In this document: positions 23,943 through 32,403 of the stretch, one piece after another | Position numbering within the stretch: position 1 is the stretch's first letter | How the letters are laid out: each line of letters opens with the position of its first letter | DNA from: Lentzea atacamensis | GTDB lineage: Bacteria > Actinomycetota > Actinomycetes > Mycobacteriales > Pseudonocardiaceae | Direction of reading: 5' to 3' | Length of the DNA: 64,000 nucleotides | Assembly (NCBI RefSeq): GCF_003269295.1 | Contig: NZ_QLTT01000004.1 | Span: 620,001 to 684,000, forward strand | The notes under the pieces: model-generated | What the model saw: the letters and a program-made list of their open reading frames with translations, nothing else | Databases searched by the model: none | Told to the model about the DNA's origin: nothing | Translations under genes and position numbers: made by a program

Positions 23943-24814
23943 AGGGCAAGCTCGCCTGCGCCGTCCTGCTGGCGCCGTTCTTCCTCCTGCTGGTCACGGT
24001 GTTCCTGGTACCGGTCGGCACCGCGGTGTGGCTGAGTTTCTTCGGCGCCGACCAGCCGGGCCTGGGCTTCGGCCCGGAACGCACGGTTTTCGTCGGCCTG
24101 CGCAGCTACGTCGCGGTGCTCAGCGACCCCACGTTCCTGGGCAGCCTGCTGACCGTGGTGCTGTACTGCCTGATCTACATCCCGCTGATGGTCGTCGGCG
24201 CGCTGACCCTGGCACTCCTGCTGGACTCCGGCGTGGCGAAGCTCAGGAGCTGGGCCCAGATGGGCCTCTACCTGCCGCACGCCGTCCCCGGCATCATCGC
24301 CGCGCTGATCTGGCTCTACCTCTACACACCCGGCATCAGCCCGATCATCGACCTCTTCGCCAAGGCCGACATCAGGATCAGCTTCCTCGGCGTGGACACG
24401 GTGCTGCCGTCGATCGTGAACATCGCGCTCTGGAGCAACCTCGGCTACAACATGGTGATCTTCTACGCCGCGCTGCAGGCCGTGCCGCGCGAGGTGCTGG
24501 AAGCCTCCGTGGTCGACGGCGCCGGCCCGGTCAAGCAGGCCATCCGGATCAAGGCACCGCTGGTCAGGGCCGCGATCGTGACGGTCACGATGTTCACGCT
24601 CATCTGGGCGCTGCAGCTGTTCACCGAACCGGTGCTGCTGAGCCAGTCCACGCCGATGATCAGCACCAGGTTCTCCCCGAGCATGTACATCTACGATGCC
24701 GCCTTCACCCGGAACAACTACGGTCTCGCCGCGGCCGCGTCGGTGATCCTGCTGGCCTTCACGATCGCGCTCTCCTACGGCGTCACCCGCTGGACGAACA
24801 GGAAGGCCGCCTGA
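23939..24814 (+). CDS. Sugar ABC transporter permease (MalF-like)
   Basis: 291-aa inner-membrane subunit with six predicted helices. The EAA loop that docks the ATPase reads EVLEASVVDGAGPVKQAIRIKAPLV near residue 180-205. GTG 23939 overlaps the binding-protein stop by 4 nt. Pairs with the next permease to form the channel. Confidence 0.92.
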   Translation: MKGKLACAVLLAPFFLLLVTVFLVPVGTAVWLSFFGADQPGLGFGPERTVFVGLRSYVAVLSDPTFLGSLLTVVLYCLIYIPLMVVGALTLALLLDSGVAKLRSWAQMGLYLPHAVPGIIAALIWLYLYTPGISPIIDLFAKADIRISFLGVDTVLPSIVNIALWSNLGYNMVIFYAALQAVPREVLEASVVDGAGPVKQAIRIKAPLVRAAIVTVTMFTLIWALQLFTEPVLLSQSTPMISTRFSPSMYIYDAAFTRNNYGLAAAASVILLAFTIALSYGVTRWTNRKAA

Positions 24815-25647
24815 TGACCCTGCTCGGCCGGACCACGGTCAACCTGGTCGTCGGCATCTCGGTGCTCTACACCCTGCTGCCGGTGCTGTGGCTGGTGCTC
24901 GCCGCCACCAAGAACGTCGACGCCCTGTTCGAGAGCGACCTGTTGTCGCTGAGCAACTTCTCGTTCGCCGACAACGTCAAAGACCTCTTCACGATGGACA
25001 AGGGCCTCTACAGCCGCTGGTACGTCAACAGCGTTCTGTACGCCGTCGTCGGTGCCGCCGCCAGCGCGTTCATCTCGGTCGCGGCGGGCTACGCCTTCGA
25101 CAAGTACTCCTTCCGGCACAAGGAGAAGCTCTTCGGGCTGGTGCTGGCGGCCGTGATGGTGCCGCAGACCGTGCTCGCGCTGCCGCTCTACCTGATGGCG
25201 TCGGAAACCGGGCTGGTCAACACCTTCTGGGCGGTGTTCATCCCGGTGCTGTTCAACCCGTTCGGCGTCTACCTGGGCCGGATCTTCAGCCAGGGTTATG
25301 TACCGGACGAGGTGCTGGAGGCCGCCCGCATCGACGGCGCCGGCGACCTCGCCACGTACTTCAAGGTGGCGCTGCGGATGCTCGGACCCGGCGCGGTCAC
25401 CGTGTTCCTGTTCCAGCTCACCGCGATCTGGAACAACTTCTTCCTGCCGATGGTCATGCTGTCCGACCAGAAGCTGTACCCGGTGAGCCTCGGGCTCTAC
25501 CAGTGGAACAGCGCGGCGAGCGTGTCGCCCGAGTACTACCCGGTGGTGATCATGGGTTCACTGCTCGCGGTGCTGCCGCTGATCCTGGCGTTCATGCTGC
25601 TGCAACGGTTCTGGCGAGCCGGCCTGACCGCGGGAGCCGTCAAGTGA
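24814..25647 (+). CDS. Sugar ABC transporter permease (MalG-like)
   Basis: 277-aa, six helices. EAA motif: EVLEAARIDGAGDLATYFKV around residue 167-186. ATG 24814 overlaps the previous stop in an ATGA. Typical second permease of a carbohydrate ABC importer; the pair would use an external ATPase. Confidence 0.92.
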   Translation: MTLLGRTTVNLVVGISVLYTLLPVLWLVLAATKNVDALFESDLLSLSNFSFADNVKDLFTMDKGLYSRWYVNSVLYAVVGAAASAFISVAAGYAFDKYSFRHKEKLFGLVLAAVMVPQTVLALPLYLMASETGLVNTFWAVFIPVLFNPFGVYLGRIFSQGYVPDEVLEAARIDGAGDLATYFKVALRMLGPGAVTVFLFQLTAIWNNFFLPMVMLSDQKLYPVSLGLYQWNSAASVSPEYYPVVIMGSLLAVLPLILAFMLLQRFWRAGLTAGAVK

Positions 25648-26594
25648 GGGGCGCGGGTGCGATGTCGGCGGAGGCCGCCGCCACCGTCCTCGCGCCCGTG
25701 CTCGGCGACTTGAAGGCGATCTGCGACTTCGGGCCCGTCACCCAGAACCTCGGCGAACTCCCGGACGTCGACCTGCTCGTCACCGGCTGGGGCTGCCCGC
25801 CGATCACCGCGGAAGCCCTGGAACGGTTGCCCGGCCTCAAAGCGATCGTGCACACGGCCGGTTCCGTCAAGGGCTTCGTCACGGACGCCTGCTGGGAACG
25901 CGGAATCGCGATCTCCTCCGCGGCCTCGGCCAACGCGTTGCCCGTCGCCGAGTACACCGTCGCGATGATCCTGCTGACCGGCAAGCGCGTGCTGGAACGG
26001 GCTCGTGACTACCGGGCCACCAAGCAGATCGGCCACTACGACCTCCCGCCGACCGTCGGGAACTACGGGGCCACCATCGGCATCCTGTCCGCGTCGATGA
26101 TCGGCCGTCGGGTGATCGAGCTGCTGCGGCCGTATGATTTCCACGTGCTGGTGCACGACCCGTTCGTGACCGAAGTGGACGGTGCCGAGTCCGTGGGCAT
26201 CACCGAGCTGTTCGGGCGCAGCGACGTGGTCAGCGTGCACACGCCGTTGCTGCCGGAGACCAGGGGACTGGTGAGCCGCGAGCTGCTCGGGCTGCTCAGG
26301 GACGACGCGGTGCTGATCAACACCGCCCGCGGCGCCGTCGTCGACCAGGAGGCGCTCGCCGCCGAGGCCGGCCGGATCCGGGCGGTGCTCGACGTCACCG
26401 ACCCCGAGGTGCTGCCCGCCGACCACCCGTTGTGGCACAACGACAACGTCCTCATCACACCCCACCTGGCCGGTTCGCAGGGCAACGAATGGCTCCGCCT
26501 GGCCCACCACGCGGTCGCCGAGGTGCGCAGATGGGTCGCGGGAGAGCCCTTCATGACCCCGGTGCCCGCAGAACGAAGGGAACGCATCGCGTGA
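25644..26594 (+). CDS. D-2-hydroxyacid dehydrogenase family protein
   Basis: 316 aa with GTG 25644 (4-nt overlap with the permease); ATG 25662 is an alternative with GAGGGG upstream. NAD(P)-dependent fold: IVHTAGSVKGF, NALPVAEYTVAMILL, a dinucleotide motif altered to GATIGILSASMIGRRVIELL (one expected Gly is Ala/Ser: GILSAS instead of GxGxxG), then SVHTPLLPETRGLV, LINTARGAVVDQEAL (catalytic Arg), DVTDPEVLP (Glu) and a final ITPHLAGSQG (catalytic His). It may reduce or oxidise a hydroxyacid derived from the imported sugar. The unusual dinucleotide loop is worth noting. Confidence 0.85.
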   Translation: MRGAGAMSAEAAATVLAPVLGDLKAICDFGPVTQNLGELPDVDLLVTGWGCPPITAEALERLPGLKAIVHTAGSVKGFVTDACWERGIAISSAASANALPVAEYTVAMILLTGKRVLERARDYRATKQIGHYDLPPTVGNYGATIGILSASMIGRRVIELLRPYDFHVLVHDPFVTEVDGAESVGITELFGRSDVVSVHTPLLPETRGLVSRELLGLLRDDAVLINTARGAVVDQEALAAEAGRIRAVLDVTDPEVLPADHPLWHNDNVLITPHLAGSQGNEWLRLAHHAVAEVRRWVAGEPFMTPVPAERRERIA

Positions 26595-28324
26595 AGCTGC
26601 CAGCCGAGGACCGCGTGCTCAGCCCTCACACCGGCCTCACCCGCGCGCATTGGGTGGCCGCCGCCGATGAGCTGCTGGGCTCCGCCTGGCGGTACGCGTC
26701 ACCCGACCAGGCCTTCCTCGACCTGCCCGGCCGGCCTTCGCGCAGCGGTGTGCGGTCGGACGGTCTGGAGGGGTACGCCCGCACGTTCCTGGCAGCGGCC
26801 TTCCGCACGGTGCACGGCGACGATCCGCACAACTGGCTGGAGCGCTACGCCGCCGGCCTGGTCGCGGGCACGGCTGGGGAGTGGCCCGCCATCACCGACG
26901 TCGGCCAGCCGATGGTCGAGTCCGCGTCGGTGGCACTGGGCCTGCGCCTGACCAGGCCGTGGCTGTGGGACAAGCTGTCCGGGGCTCAGCAGGACCGCGC
27001 CGAGTCGTGGCTGCGGGAGGCGCTGCGGCACGTCCCGGCCGCCAACAACTGGTACTTCTTCCCGTACACCGTGGCCTCGTTCCTCGAGTCCGCCGGTCGC
27101 GGCGACGACGACACGCAACGCGCGAAACAGCGCGCGATGGAGCTGCTCGAAGGCTGGTACCGCGGCGACGGCTGGTACTCCGACGGGGACGGCCGCGCGT
27201 TCGACCACTACAACGGCTGGGCGCTGCACCTCTACCCGGCGCTGGACGCGTTCCTCGACGGCAGGCCGATCACCACGCACCTCAAGGAGCACCTGGAGAG
27301 CTTCCACCTGCTGTTCGGCGCGGACGGCGCACCGATCTACTTCGGACGGTCGCTGACCTACCGGTTCGCGGCCGCCAGCGCGATCGCTCTCGGCGCGGTC
27401 ACCGGTGAGACACCGCTGATGCCCGGCCACTCTCGTCACCTCATCAGCAACGCGCTCAAGTACTTTCTCGACCGGGGATCGCTCACCGACGGCCTGCTCA
27501 GCCTCGGCTGGCACGGCCCGCACGAGGCGACCCTGCAGCACTACTCCGGACCGGCCTCGCCGTACTGGGCCTCGAAGGCGTTCGTCTGCCTGCTCGCTGG
27601 CCCAGATCATCCATTGTGGACCGAACAGGAAGAACACGACGACTCGGACCGCACGCTCGCGCTGCCGGGCCCAGGTCTGCTGATCCAGAAGCACAACGGC
27701 GTGACCAGGCTGCACAACCACGGCAGCGACCACGTCCGGCCGTTCGAGGGCGAGTACGCGACCGACGACGACCCGCTCTACAGCCGCTTCGCCTACTCGA
27801 CGGCCACTGGACCGACGTCGAAGCACAACGCCCCCGACAACCACATCAGCCTCGTGATCCGGGGTGACCGCAGCGTCCGCAGGCGGATCCACCCAATGGG
27901 CGCGCGGGACAACTGGGCCGCCTCCTGGCACCTCCCGGTGTTCGGCGCGAAGCAGCCGATGGTGCCGGGACTGCGCATCGAAAGCGTCACGGCCGTCTGG
28001 GACGACCAGGAGCTGCGCATCCACCGGGTGATCGGCGCCCCGCCCGGCACGAGGGCCGAGCTGACCGGCTGGGCGACGCAGCTACCCGCCCCGCTGGTCG
28101 GGGTCCGGGGCTGGACCGGCGTCGAACGGCAGGCAGCGCCGCAGGGAACGGCGTTCACCGGCGCGGTCAGCGTTCCCACGCTGACCGCGGAGATCGAGGG
28201 CACGGTGACGCTCGCCGCGGTGGCCGTCCTCAACGGCACGGTGGCGGAAGCCGACTGGGAAGCACGCGTCGACGAGGTGCTCAGGTCGACTCTGGACGCG
28301 CCGGAGCGGGAGGTCTCAGGCTGA
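26591..28324 (+). CDS. DUF2264 domain protein, probable glycan-active enzyme
   Basis: 577-aa cytoplasmic protein (no signal peptide). Long helical N-terminal region with the family blocks RAHWVAAADELLGSAWRYAS, GLEGYARTFLAAAFR, NNWYFFPYTVASFLE and YSDGDGRAFDHYNGWALHLY, consistent with an alpha/alpha toroid as in polysaccharide lyase-like enzymes. A beta-rich C-terminal domain follows from about residue 370. DUF2264 proteins are usually next to sugar transporters; related families act on uronic-acid-containing glycans, but activity here is inference. GTG 26591 overlaps the dehydrogenase by 4 nt. It is the last gene of the operon and converges on the LacI gene (9-nt overlap). Confidence 0.82.
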   Translation: MKLPAEDRVLSPHTGLTRAHWVAAADELLGSAWRYASPDQAFLDLPGRPSRSGVRSDGLEGYARTFLAAAFRTVHGDDPHNWLERYAAGLVAGTAGEWPAITDVGQPMVESASVALGLRLTRPWLWDKLSGAQQDRAESWLREALRHVPAANNWYFFPYTVASFLESAGRGDDDTQRAKQRAMELLEGWYRGDGWYSDGDGRAFDHYNGWALHLYPALDAFLDGRPITTHLKEHLESFHLLFGADGAPIYFGRSLTYRFAAASAIALGAVTGETPLMPGHSRHLISNALKYFLDRGSLTDGLLSLGWHGPHEATLQHYSGPASPYWASKAFVCLLAGPDHPLWTEQEEHDDSDRTLALPGPGLLIQKHNGVTRLHNHGSDHVRPFEGEYATDDDPLYSRFAYSTATGPTSKHNAPDNHISLVIRGDRSVRRRIHPMGARDNWAASWHLPVFGAKQPMVPGLRIESVTAVWDDQELRIHRVIGAPPGTRAELTGWATQLPAPLVGVRGWTGVERQAAPQGTAFTGAVSVPTLTAEIEGTVTLAAVAVLNGTVAEADWEARVDEVLRSTLDAPEREVSG

Positions 28325-29317
28325 CTCTCTGCGGACCAAGGAGGTCGGCAGGATGAGCGACGTCGGCGTGTCGCCGTCGATCAGCCGCAGCAACATCCTG
28401 GTCATCTCCCGGCCGAGCGCGTCGATCGGCTGCCGCACGGTCGTCAACGCCGGCGTGGTGTGCTGTGCGGTCACGATGTCGTTGAACCCCACCACGGCCA
28501 CGTCCGACGGCACCTGAACGCCACGGGACGCCAGCACGGACAACGCCCCGGCCGCCATCGCGTCCGACGCCACGAACACCGCGTCCAGGTCGGGGAACCG
28601 GTCGAGCAGGTCCGTCATCGCCGCCTCCCCGCCAGTCTCGGTGAAGTCGCCGTGTGCGACCCGCGAGTCGTCGAGCCCGGCCAGCACCACGGCCTCGCGA
28701 TACCCGAGGTACCGCGCGACCCCGACGTGCTGGTCCTGCGCCCCCGTGATCGTCGCGATCCGCTTGCGCCCCAGCGAGATCAGGTACTCGACGGCCTCGC
28801 GCGCGCCACCCCGGTTGTCCGCGTCGACGTAGAAGCGCGGCTCGTGATCGAGCGACCGGCCGCCGTGCACGACCGGCAGCCCGCTGGACTCCGCCAACGC
28901 CGACAGCGGGTCGTTCTCCTTCAACGCGAGCAGCATCACTCCGTCCGCCGCACGTGACTTGAAGATCCGCGAGAGCCTGGCCCGGCCCTTGTCCGAGGCG
29001 GCCAGCACGAGCTGCAGCTCGAGGTCGGTCTCCTCGACCACCGCGTTCACCCCGGTGACGACCTGAGCGAAGAACAGGTTCGCGAACAGCCCCGGATCGT
29101 CGCTTGAGATGGCCAGCACGACGGACCCGCGGCGCTGCCCGGCGAGCGACTGCGCCGTCCTGTTCGGCACGTAGCCCAGCTCGTCGATCGCGCGCTCGAC
29201 CGCGTCACGGGCCTTGCGGCTCACGTGCGGGGCGTTGTTGATCACGCGCGACACGGTGCCGATGGACACACCCGCGTGTTTCGCCACGTCGTCGACGGTG
29301 ACCGGCCGGTTGGACAT
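28316..29317 (-). CDS. LacI-family repressor of the cellulose/cello-oligosaccharide cluster
   Basis: 333-aa regulator. The N-terminal HTH reads VTVDDVAKHAGVSIGTVSRV with hinge LGYVPNRTAQSLAGQR, followed by a sugar-binding sensor (VVLAISSDDPGLFANLFFAQ, then VVGFNDIVTAQHTTPALTTVRQP). It is the last gene of a leftward operon with two permeases and a binding protein. Operator-like GGAAGCG(C/A)TTAC sites lie in the divergent promoter region at 32.3 kb. The position resembles CebR in the Streptomyces cellobiose system. It probably represses until cello-oligosaccharide or a similar ligand appears (inference). Confidence 0.9.
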   Translation of the reverse strand: MSNRPVTVDDVAKHAGVSIGTVSRVINNAPHVSRKARDAVERAIDELGYVPNRTAQSLAGQRRGSVVLAISSDDPGLFANLFFAQVVTGVNAVVEETDLELQLVLAASDKGRARLSRIFKSRAADGVMLLALKENDPLSALAESSGLPVVHGGRSLDHEPRFYVDADNRGGAREAVEYLISLGRKRIATITGAQDQHVGVARYLGYREAVVLAGLDDSRVAHGDFTETGGEAAMTDLLDRFPDLDAVFVASDAMAAGALSVLASRGVQVPSDVAVVGFNDIVTAQHTTPALTTVRQPIDALGREMTRMLLRLIDGDTPTSLILPTSLVRRESA

Positions 29318-29331
29318 GGGAGTAGTCTGCC

Positions 29332-30138
29332 TCAAGCCTTGATCGCCCCCTCCATGATCCCGCCGATGATCTGCCGCCCGAACACCACGAACACCACCAG
29401 CAGCGGCACGGTCGACACCAGCGCGCCCGCGAACATCAGGGTGTAGTCGGTGTAGTAGGTGGTGGACAGCTGCGACAGCGAGAACTGCACGGTCGGGTTG
29501 TCCGCCTCCAGCACGGCGAGCGGCCACAGGAACTCGTTCCACGTGCCCATGAACGTGAACAGCCCCAGCACCGCCGCCCCAGGCCGCAACGCGGGCAGCA
29601 CGACGGTCCAGTAGATCCGGAACGTCGAGCAGCCGTCCACCCGCGCCGCCTCGATCAGCTCGTCCGGCACCGCCTTCTCCGCGTACTGGCGCATCAGGAA
29701 CACGCCGAACGCGGACACCAGCGACGGCACGATGATCGCTTCGAGCTGGTTCTGCCAGCCCAGCTCCACCATGATCAGGTACAGCGGGATGATGCCCATC
29801 TGCACCGGGATCATCATGGTGCCGAGAACGACCAGCAGCAGCGCGTTGCGGCCGCGGAACCGCAGCTTGGCGAACGCGAACCCGGCCAGCGAGCTGAAGA
29901 ACACCACCGACACCGTCACCACGGCCGACGACAGCGCCGAGTTCCCCATACCCAGCAGGAAGTTCGCCTGCTCTGCGTCGAACAGCCTGCCGACGTTGCC
30001 CGCGAGGTTCGGGCCGGGCAGCAACGGCGGCGGCCAGTCGCCCACGACGTCGTTGGCCCGCGTCGCCACCACGAACAGCCAGTACAGCGGGAACGCGGAC
30101 AGCACGATCGCCGCGGCCAGCGTCAGCCTGACCATCAT
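29332..30138 (-). CDS. Sugar ABC transporter permease (MalG-like)
   Basis: 268-aa membrane protein with six helices and the EAA loop ELIEAARVDGCSTFRIYW. ATG 30138 follows GAGGAG at 6 nt and overlaps the upstream permease by 4 nt. It carries the family-typical C-terminal IIGGIMEGAIKA. Partner of the next permease in the cello-oligosaccharide-type importer. Confidence 0.92.
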   Translation of the reverse strand: MMVRLTLAAAIVLSAFPLYWLFVVATRANDVVGDWPPPLLPGPNLAGNVGRLFDAEQANFLLGMGNSALSSAVVTVSVVFFSSLAGFAFAKLRFRGRNALLLVVLGTMMIPVQMGIIPLYLIMVELGWQNQLEAIIVPSLVSAFGVFLMRQYAEKAVPDELIEAARVDGCSTFRIYWTVVLPALRPGAAVLGLFTFMGTWNEFLWPLAVLEADNPTVQFSLSQLSTTYYTDYTLMFAGALVSTVPLLVVFVVFGRQIIGGIMEGAIKA

Positions 30139-31016
30139 CGGCTTCTCCTCGTGATCAGGAAGTTCACCACGGCCAGCAGCGTGATCAACACGAAGATCAG
30201 CCACGCCACGGCGGAGCCGTAGCCGTAGTCGAAGTCGCGGAACGCCTTTTCGAACATGAACATCGACAGGGTCTGGAACTGCCGCAGGCTGCCACCGGAG
30301 ATCGCGAACCCACCCTGCCCGAAGATCAGCGGCTCGGTGAACAGCTGCATGCCCGCGATCGTCGACATGATCACGGTGAACAGGATCGCCGGCCGGATGT
30401 TCGGCACGGTGATGCTGAAGAACTGCCGCACCTTCGACGCGCCGTCCACAGTGGCCGCCTCGTACAGGTCGCGCGGCACCGCCTGCATCGCGGCCAGGTA
30501 GATCAGCGCGTTGTAGCCGGTCCAGCGCCAGTTCACCATCGTCGCGATCGCCGTCCACGACGACCACTTGTCGGCGTGCCAGTCGACCGGCTGCACACCG
30601 AGCAGGCCGAGCAACCCGTTCGCCATGCCCGCGTCGCGGTCGAAGATCTGGCTGAACACGATGCCCACCGCCGCCACCGACGTGACGATCGGCAGCAGCA
30701 CGCCCATGCGCAGGAACGTGAGCCCGCGCAGCTTCTGGTTGAGCAACGACGCCAGCACCAGCGCGCAGAACAGCTGCGGCACCGTCGCGAGCACCAGCAT
30801 GCCGATCGTGTTGTACGTGGCGTTCCAGAAGTCCGGATCGCCGAACAACGTGACGTAGTTGTCCAGGCCCACGAACGCGCCCGGCCCGGCGATGTCCCAC
30901 TCGTGCACCGACACCCAGGCCGTGTACACGAGCGGGAACAGCCCGAACGCCGCGAAGATCACGAAGAACGGCGCGACGAACAGGTACGGCGAGAGCCGCT
31001 CGGTAACGGACCTCAT
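30135..31016 (-). CDS. Sugar ABC transporter permease (MalF-like)
   Basis: 293-aa membrane protein with six helices: N-terminal RLSPYLFVAPFFVIFAAFG, and the EAA loop DLYEAATVDGASKVRQFFSI near residue 200. ATG 31016 lies 11 nt after the binding-protein stop. The same operon lacks an ATPase. Confidence 0.92.
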   Translation of the reverse strand: MRSVTERLSPYLFVAPFFVIFAAFGLFPLVYTAWVSVHEWDIAGPGAFVGLDNYVTLFGDPDFWNATYNTIGMLVLATVPQLFCALVLASLLNQKLRGLTFLRMGVLLPIVTSVAAVGIVFSQIFDRDAGMANGLLGLLGVQPVDWHADKWSSWTAIATMVNWRWTGYNALIYLAAMQAVPRDLYEAATVDGASKVRQFFSITVPNIRPAILFTVIMSTIAGMQLFTEPLIFGQGGFAISGGSLRQFQTLSMFMFEKAFRDFDYGYGSAVAWLIFVLITLLAVVNFLITRRSR

Positions 31017-31027
31017 CGGGAGGGACT

Positions 31028-32263
31028 TCACCTGACCAGCCGCTTCGCGTCGTCGACGGCCTTGGCCCAGGCCTCGTCCGGAGTCAGCTTCCGCTGCTCC
31101 ACGGCGGTCAGCGCGTTCACGACCCGGTCGTTGATCGCGATGTTGTCCGGGCCGAGGTAAACGGGCTTCAACGCCTTGACGCTCTCGCCGAAGATCTTGC
31201 CGACCGGCGCGTCGCCGAAGTACGGGTTGGTGAACTCGCGCACCGCCGGGTCGTCGATGGCCTGCGGTGACGACGGGAAGTTGTTCTTCGACTTGAACGC
31301 CGCCGTCTGGCCCTTCGCGCTGGTCAGGAACTTCGCCAGCTCGGCGGCCTGCTTCTGGTGCTTGCTCTGCTTCGGCACCGCGAGGAACGAGCCGCCGCGC
31401 ACCGCGCCGTCGCCAGGCACCCGCGTGACGTCCCACTTGCCCTTGAGTTCCGGCCCCGACTGCTTCTCGATCGTGCCGAGCATCCACGACGGGCAGGGGA
31501 TCGTGGCGAACGCGCCGTTCTTGAAGCCCGCGTTCCACTGTGGACTCCACTGGTCGACGTTGGCCGACAGCCCGGCCTCGATCATCCGGACCGTCGTCTC
31601 CCACGCCTTGAGCACACCGGGATTGCTGTCGATGACCAGCTTGTTCGACGTGTCGTAGTACGTGTGATCGCCTTGCTGCATCAGGACGTTCTGGTAGACG
31701 CCGCCGGAGGAGTCGAAGAACTTGGTGCCCTTGAACCGCTTCCCGACCTCGATGTAGTCGTCCCACGTCGGCCACAGCGCGCCGACCTGGTCACGATCGG
31801 CCGGCAACCCGGCCTGGGCGAACAGGTCCTTGCGATAGCACATGCCCTGCGCGCCGACGTCCGTGCCGAGCCCGACGATCTTGCCGTCACCCGTGACGGC
31901 CTGCTTCCACTTCCACGGCAGGAAGTTCGGCTCCAGCTCGGCGGCTCCGTGCTCGCGCAGGTCCGCGAACTGGTCCGGCCTGGCCATGAACTGGACGAGG
32001 ATGCCCTCCTCCAGCGCGACCACGTCGCCCGCGCCCTTGCCGGTCTGCATCCACTGCTGCAGCTTCGGCGTGTAGTCGCCGAGCTTGCCGATGTTCTCCT
32101 CCTTGATCTTGATGCCGGGGTGGGACGCCTCGTACTCGCGGTAGAGGTCCTCGTAGCCGAACTGGCTGAACGTCTTGACGATCAGGGTCGTGCCGTCGTC
32201 GGTGGCTTGCGCACCACACGCGGAGAGCGCGACCACAGCGGCGAGCGCGAAGAGTCTGGACAT
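31028..32263 (-). CDS. Sugar ABC transporter substrate-binding lipoprotein (CebE-like position)
   Basis: 411-aa lipoprotein, signal MSRLFALAAVVALSACG with lipobox SAC. Type 1 solute-binding features: TLIVKTFSQFGYEDLYREYE, GDVVALEEGILVQF, GMCYRKDLFAQAGLP, TWDDYIEVGKRFKG and FLAVPKQSKHQKQAAELAKF. First gene of the leftward SBP-permease-permease-LacI operon and divergent from a GH9/GH6 cellulase pair, which points to cello-oligosaccharides as ligand (inference from context). Confidence 0.9.
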   Translation of the reverse strand: MSRLFALAAVVALSACGAQATDDGTTLIVKTFSQFGYEDLYREYEASHPGIKIKEENIGKLGDYTPKLQQWMQTGKGAGDVVALEEGILVQFMARPDQFADLREHGAAELEPNFLPWKWKQAVTGDGKIVGLGTDVGAQGMCYRKDLFAQAGLPADRDQVGALWPTWDDYIEVGKRFKGTKFFDSSGGVYQNVLMQQGDHTYYDTSNKLVIDSNPGVLKAWETTVRMIEAGLSANVDQWSPQWNAGFKNGAFATIPCPSWMLGTIEKQSGPELKGKWDVTRVPGDGAVRGGSFLAVPKQSKHQKQAAELAKFLTSAKGQTAAFKSKNNFPSSPQAIDDPAVREFTNPYFGDAPVGKIFGESVKALKPVYLGPDNIAINDRVVNALTAVEQRKLTPDEAWAKAVDDAKRLVR

Positions 32264-32292
32264 CGGGTACCTCCAGGTCCGGCGGATGTTCC

Positions 32293-32304
32293 GGAAGCGA
32301 TTAC
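32293..32304. promoter_or_regulatory. LacI-type operator-like site GGAAGCGATTAC
   Basis: Half-palindromic AAGCGATT core, differing by one base from the site at 32349. It lies 30 bp upstream of the binding-protein start. LacI-family operators commonly centre on a CG within AAGCGCTT. Confidence 0.5.
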
Positions 32305-32348
32305 GGTCTTTTGAAGTGCTGTGATGTGGCGTACAGTTCGCCGAAATT

Positions 32349-32360
32349 GGAAGCGCTTAC
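32349..32360. promoter_or_regulatory. LacI-type operator-like site GGAAGCGCTTAC
   Basis: Contains the perfect 8-bp palindrome AAGCGCTT within GGAAGCGCTTAC. It lies 44 bp before the GH9 start and on the shared divergent promoter region. Likely target of the LacI repressor encoded at 28.3-29.3 kb. Confidence 0.6.
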
Positions 32361-32403
32361 AGAACCTTAACCACGAGATCACGCATCTGTGAAGAGGCCA
32401 CCG

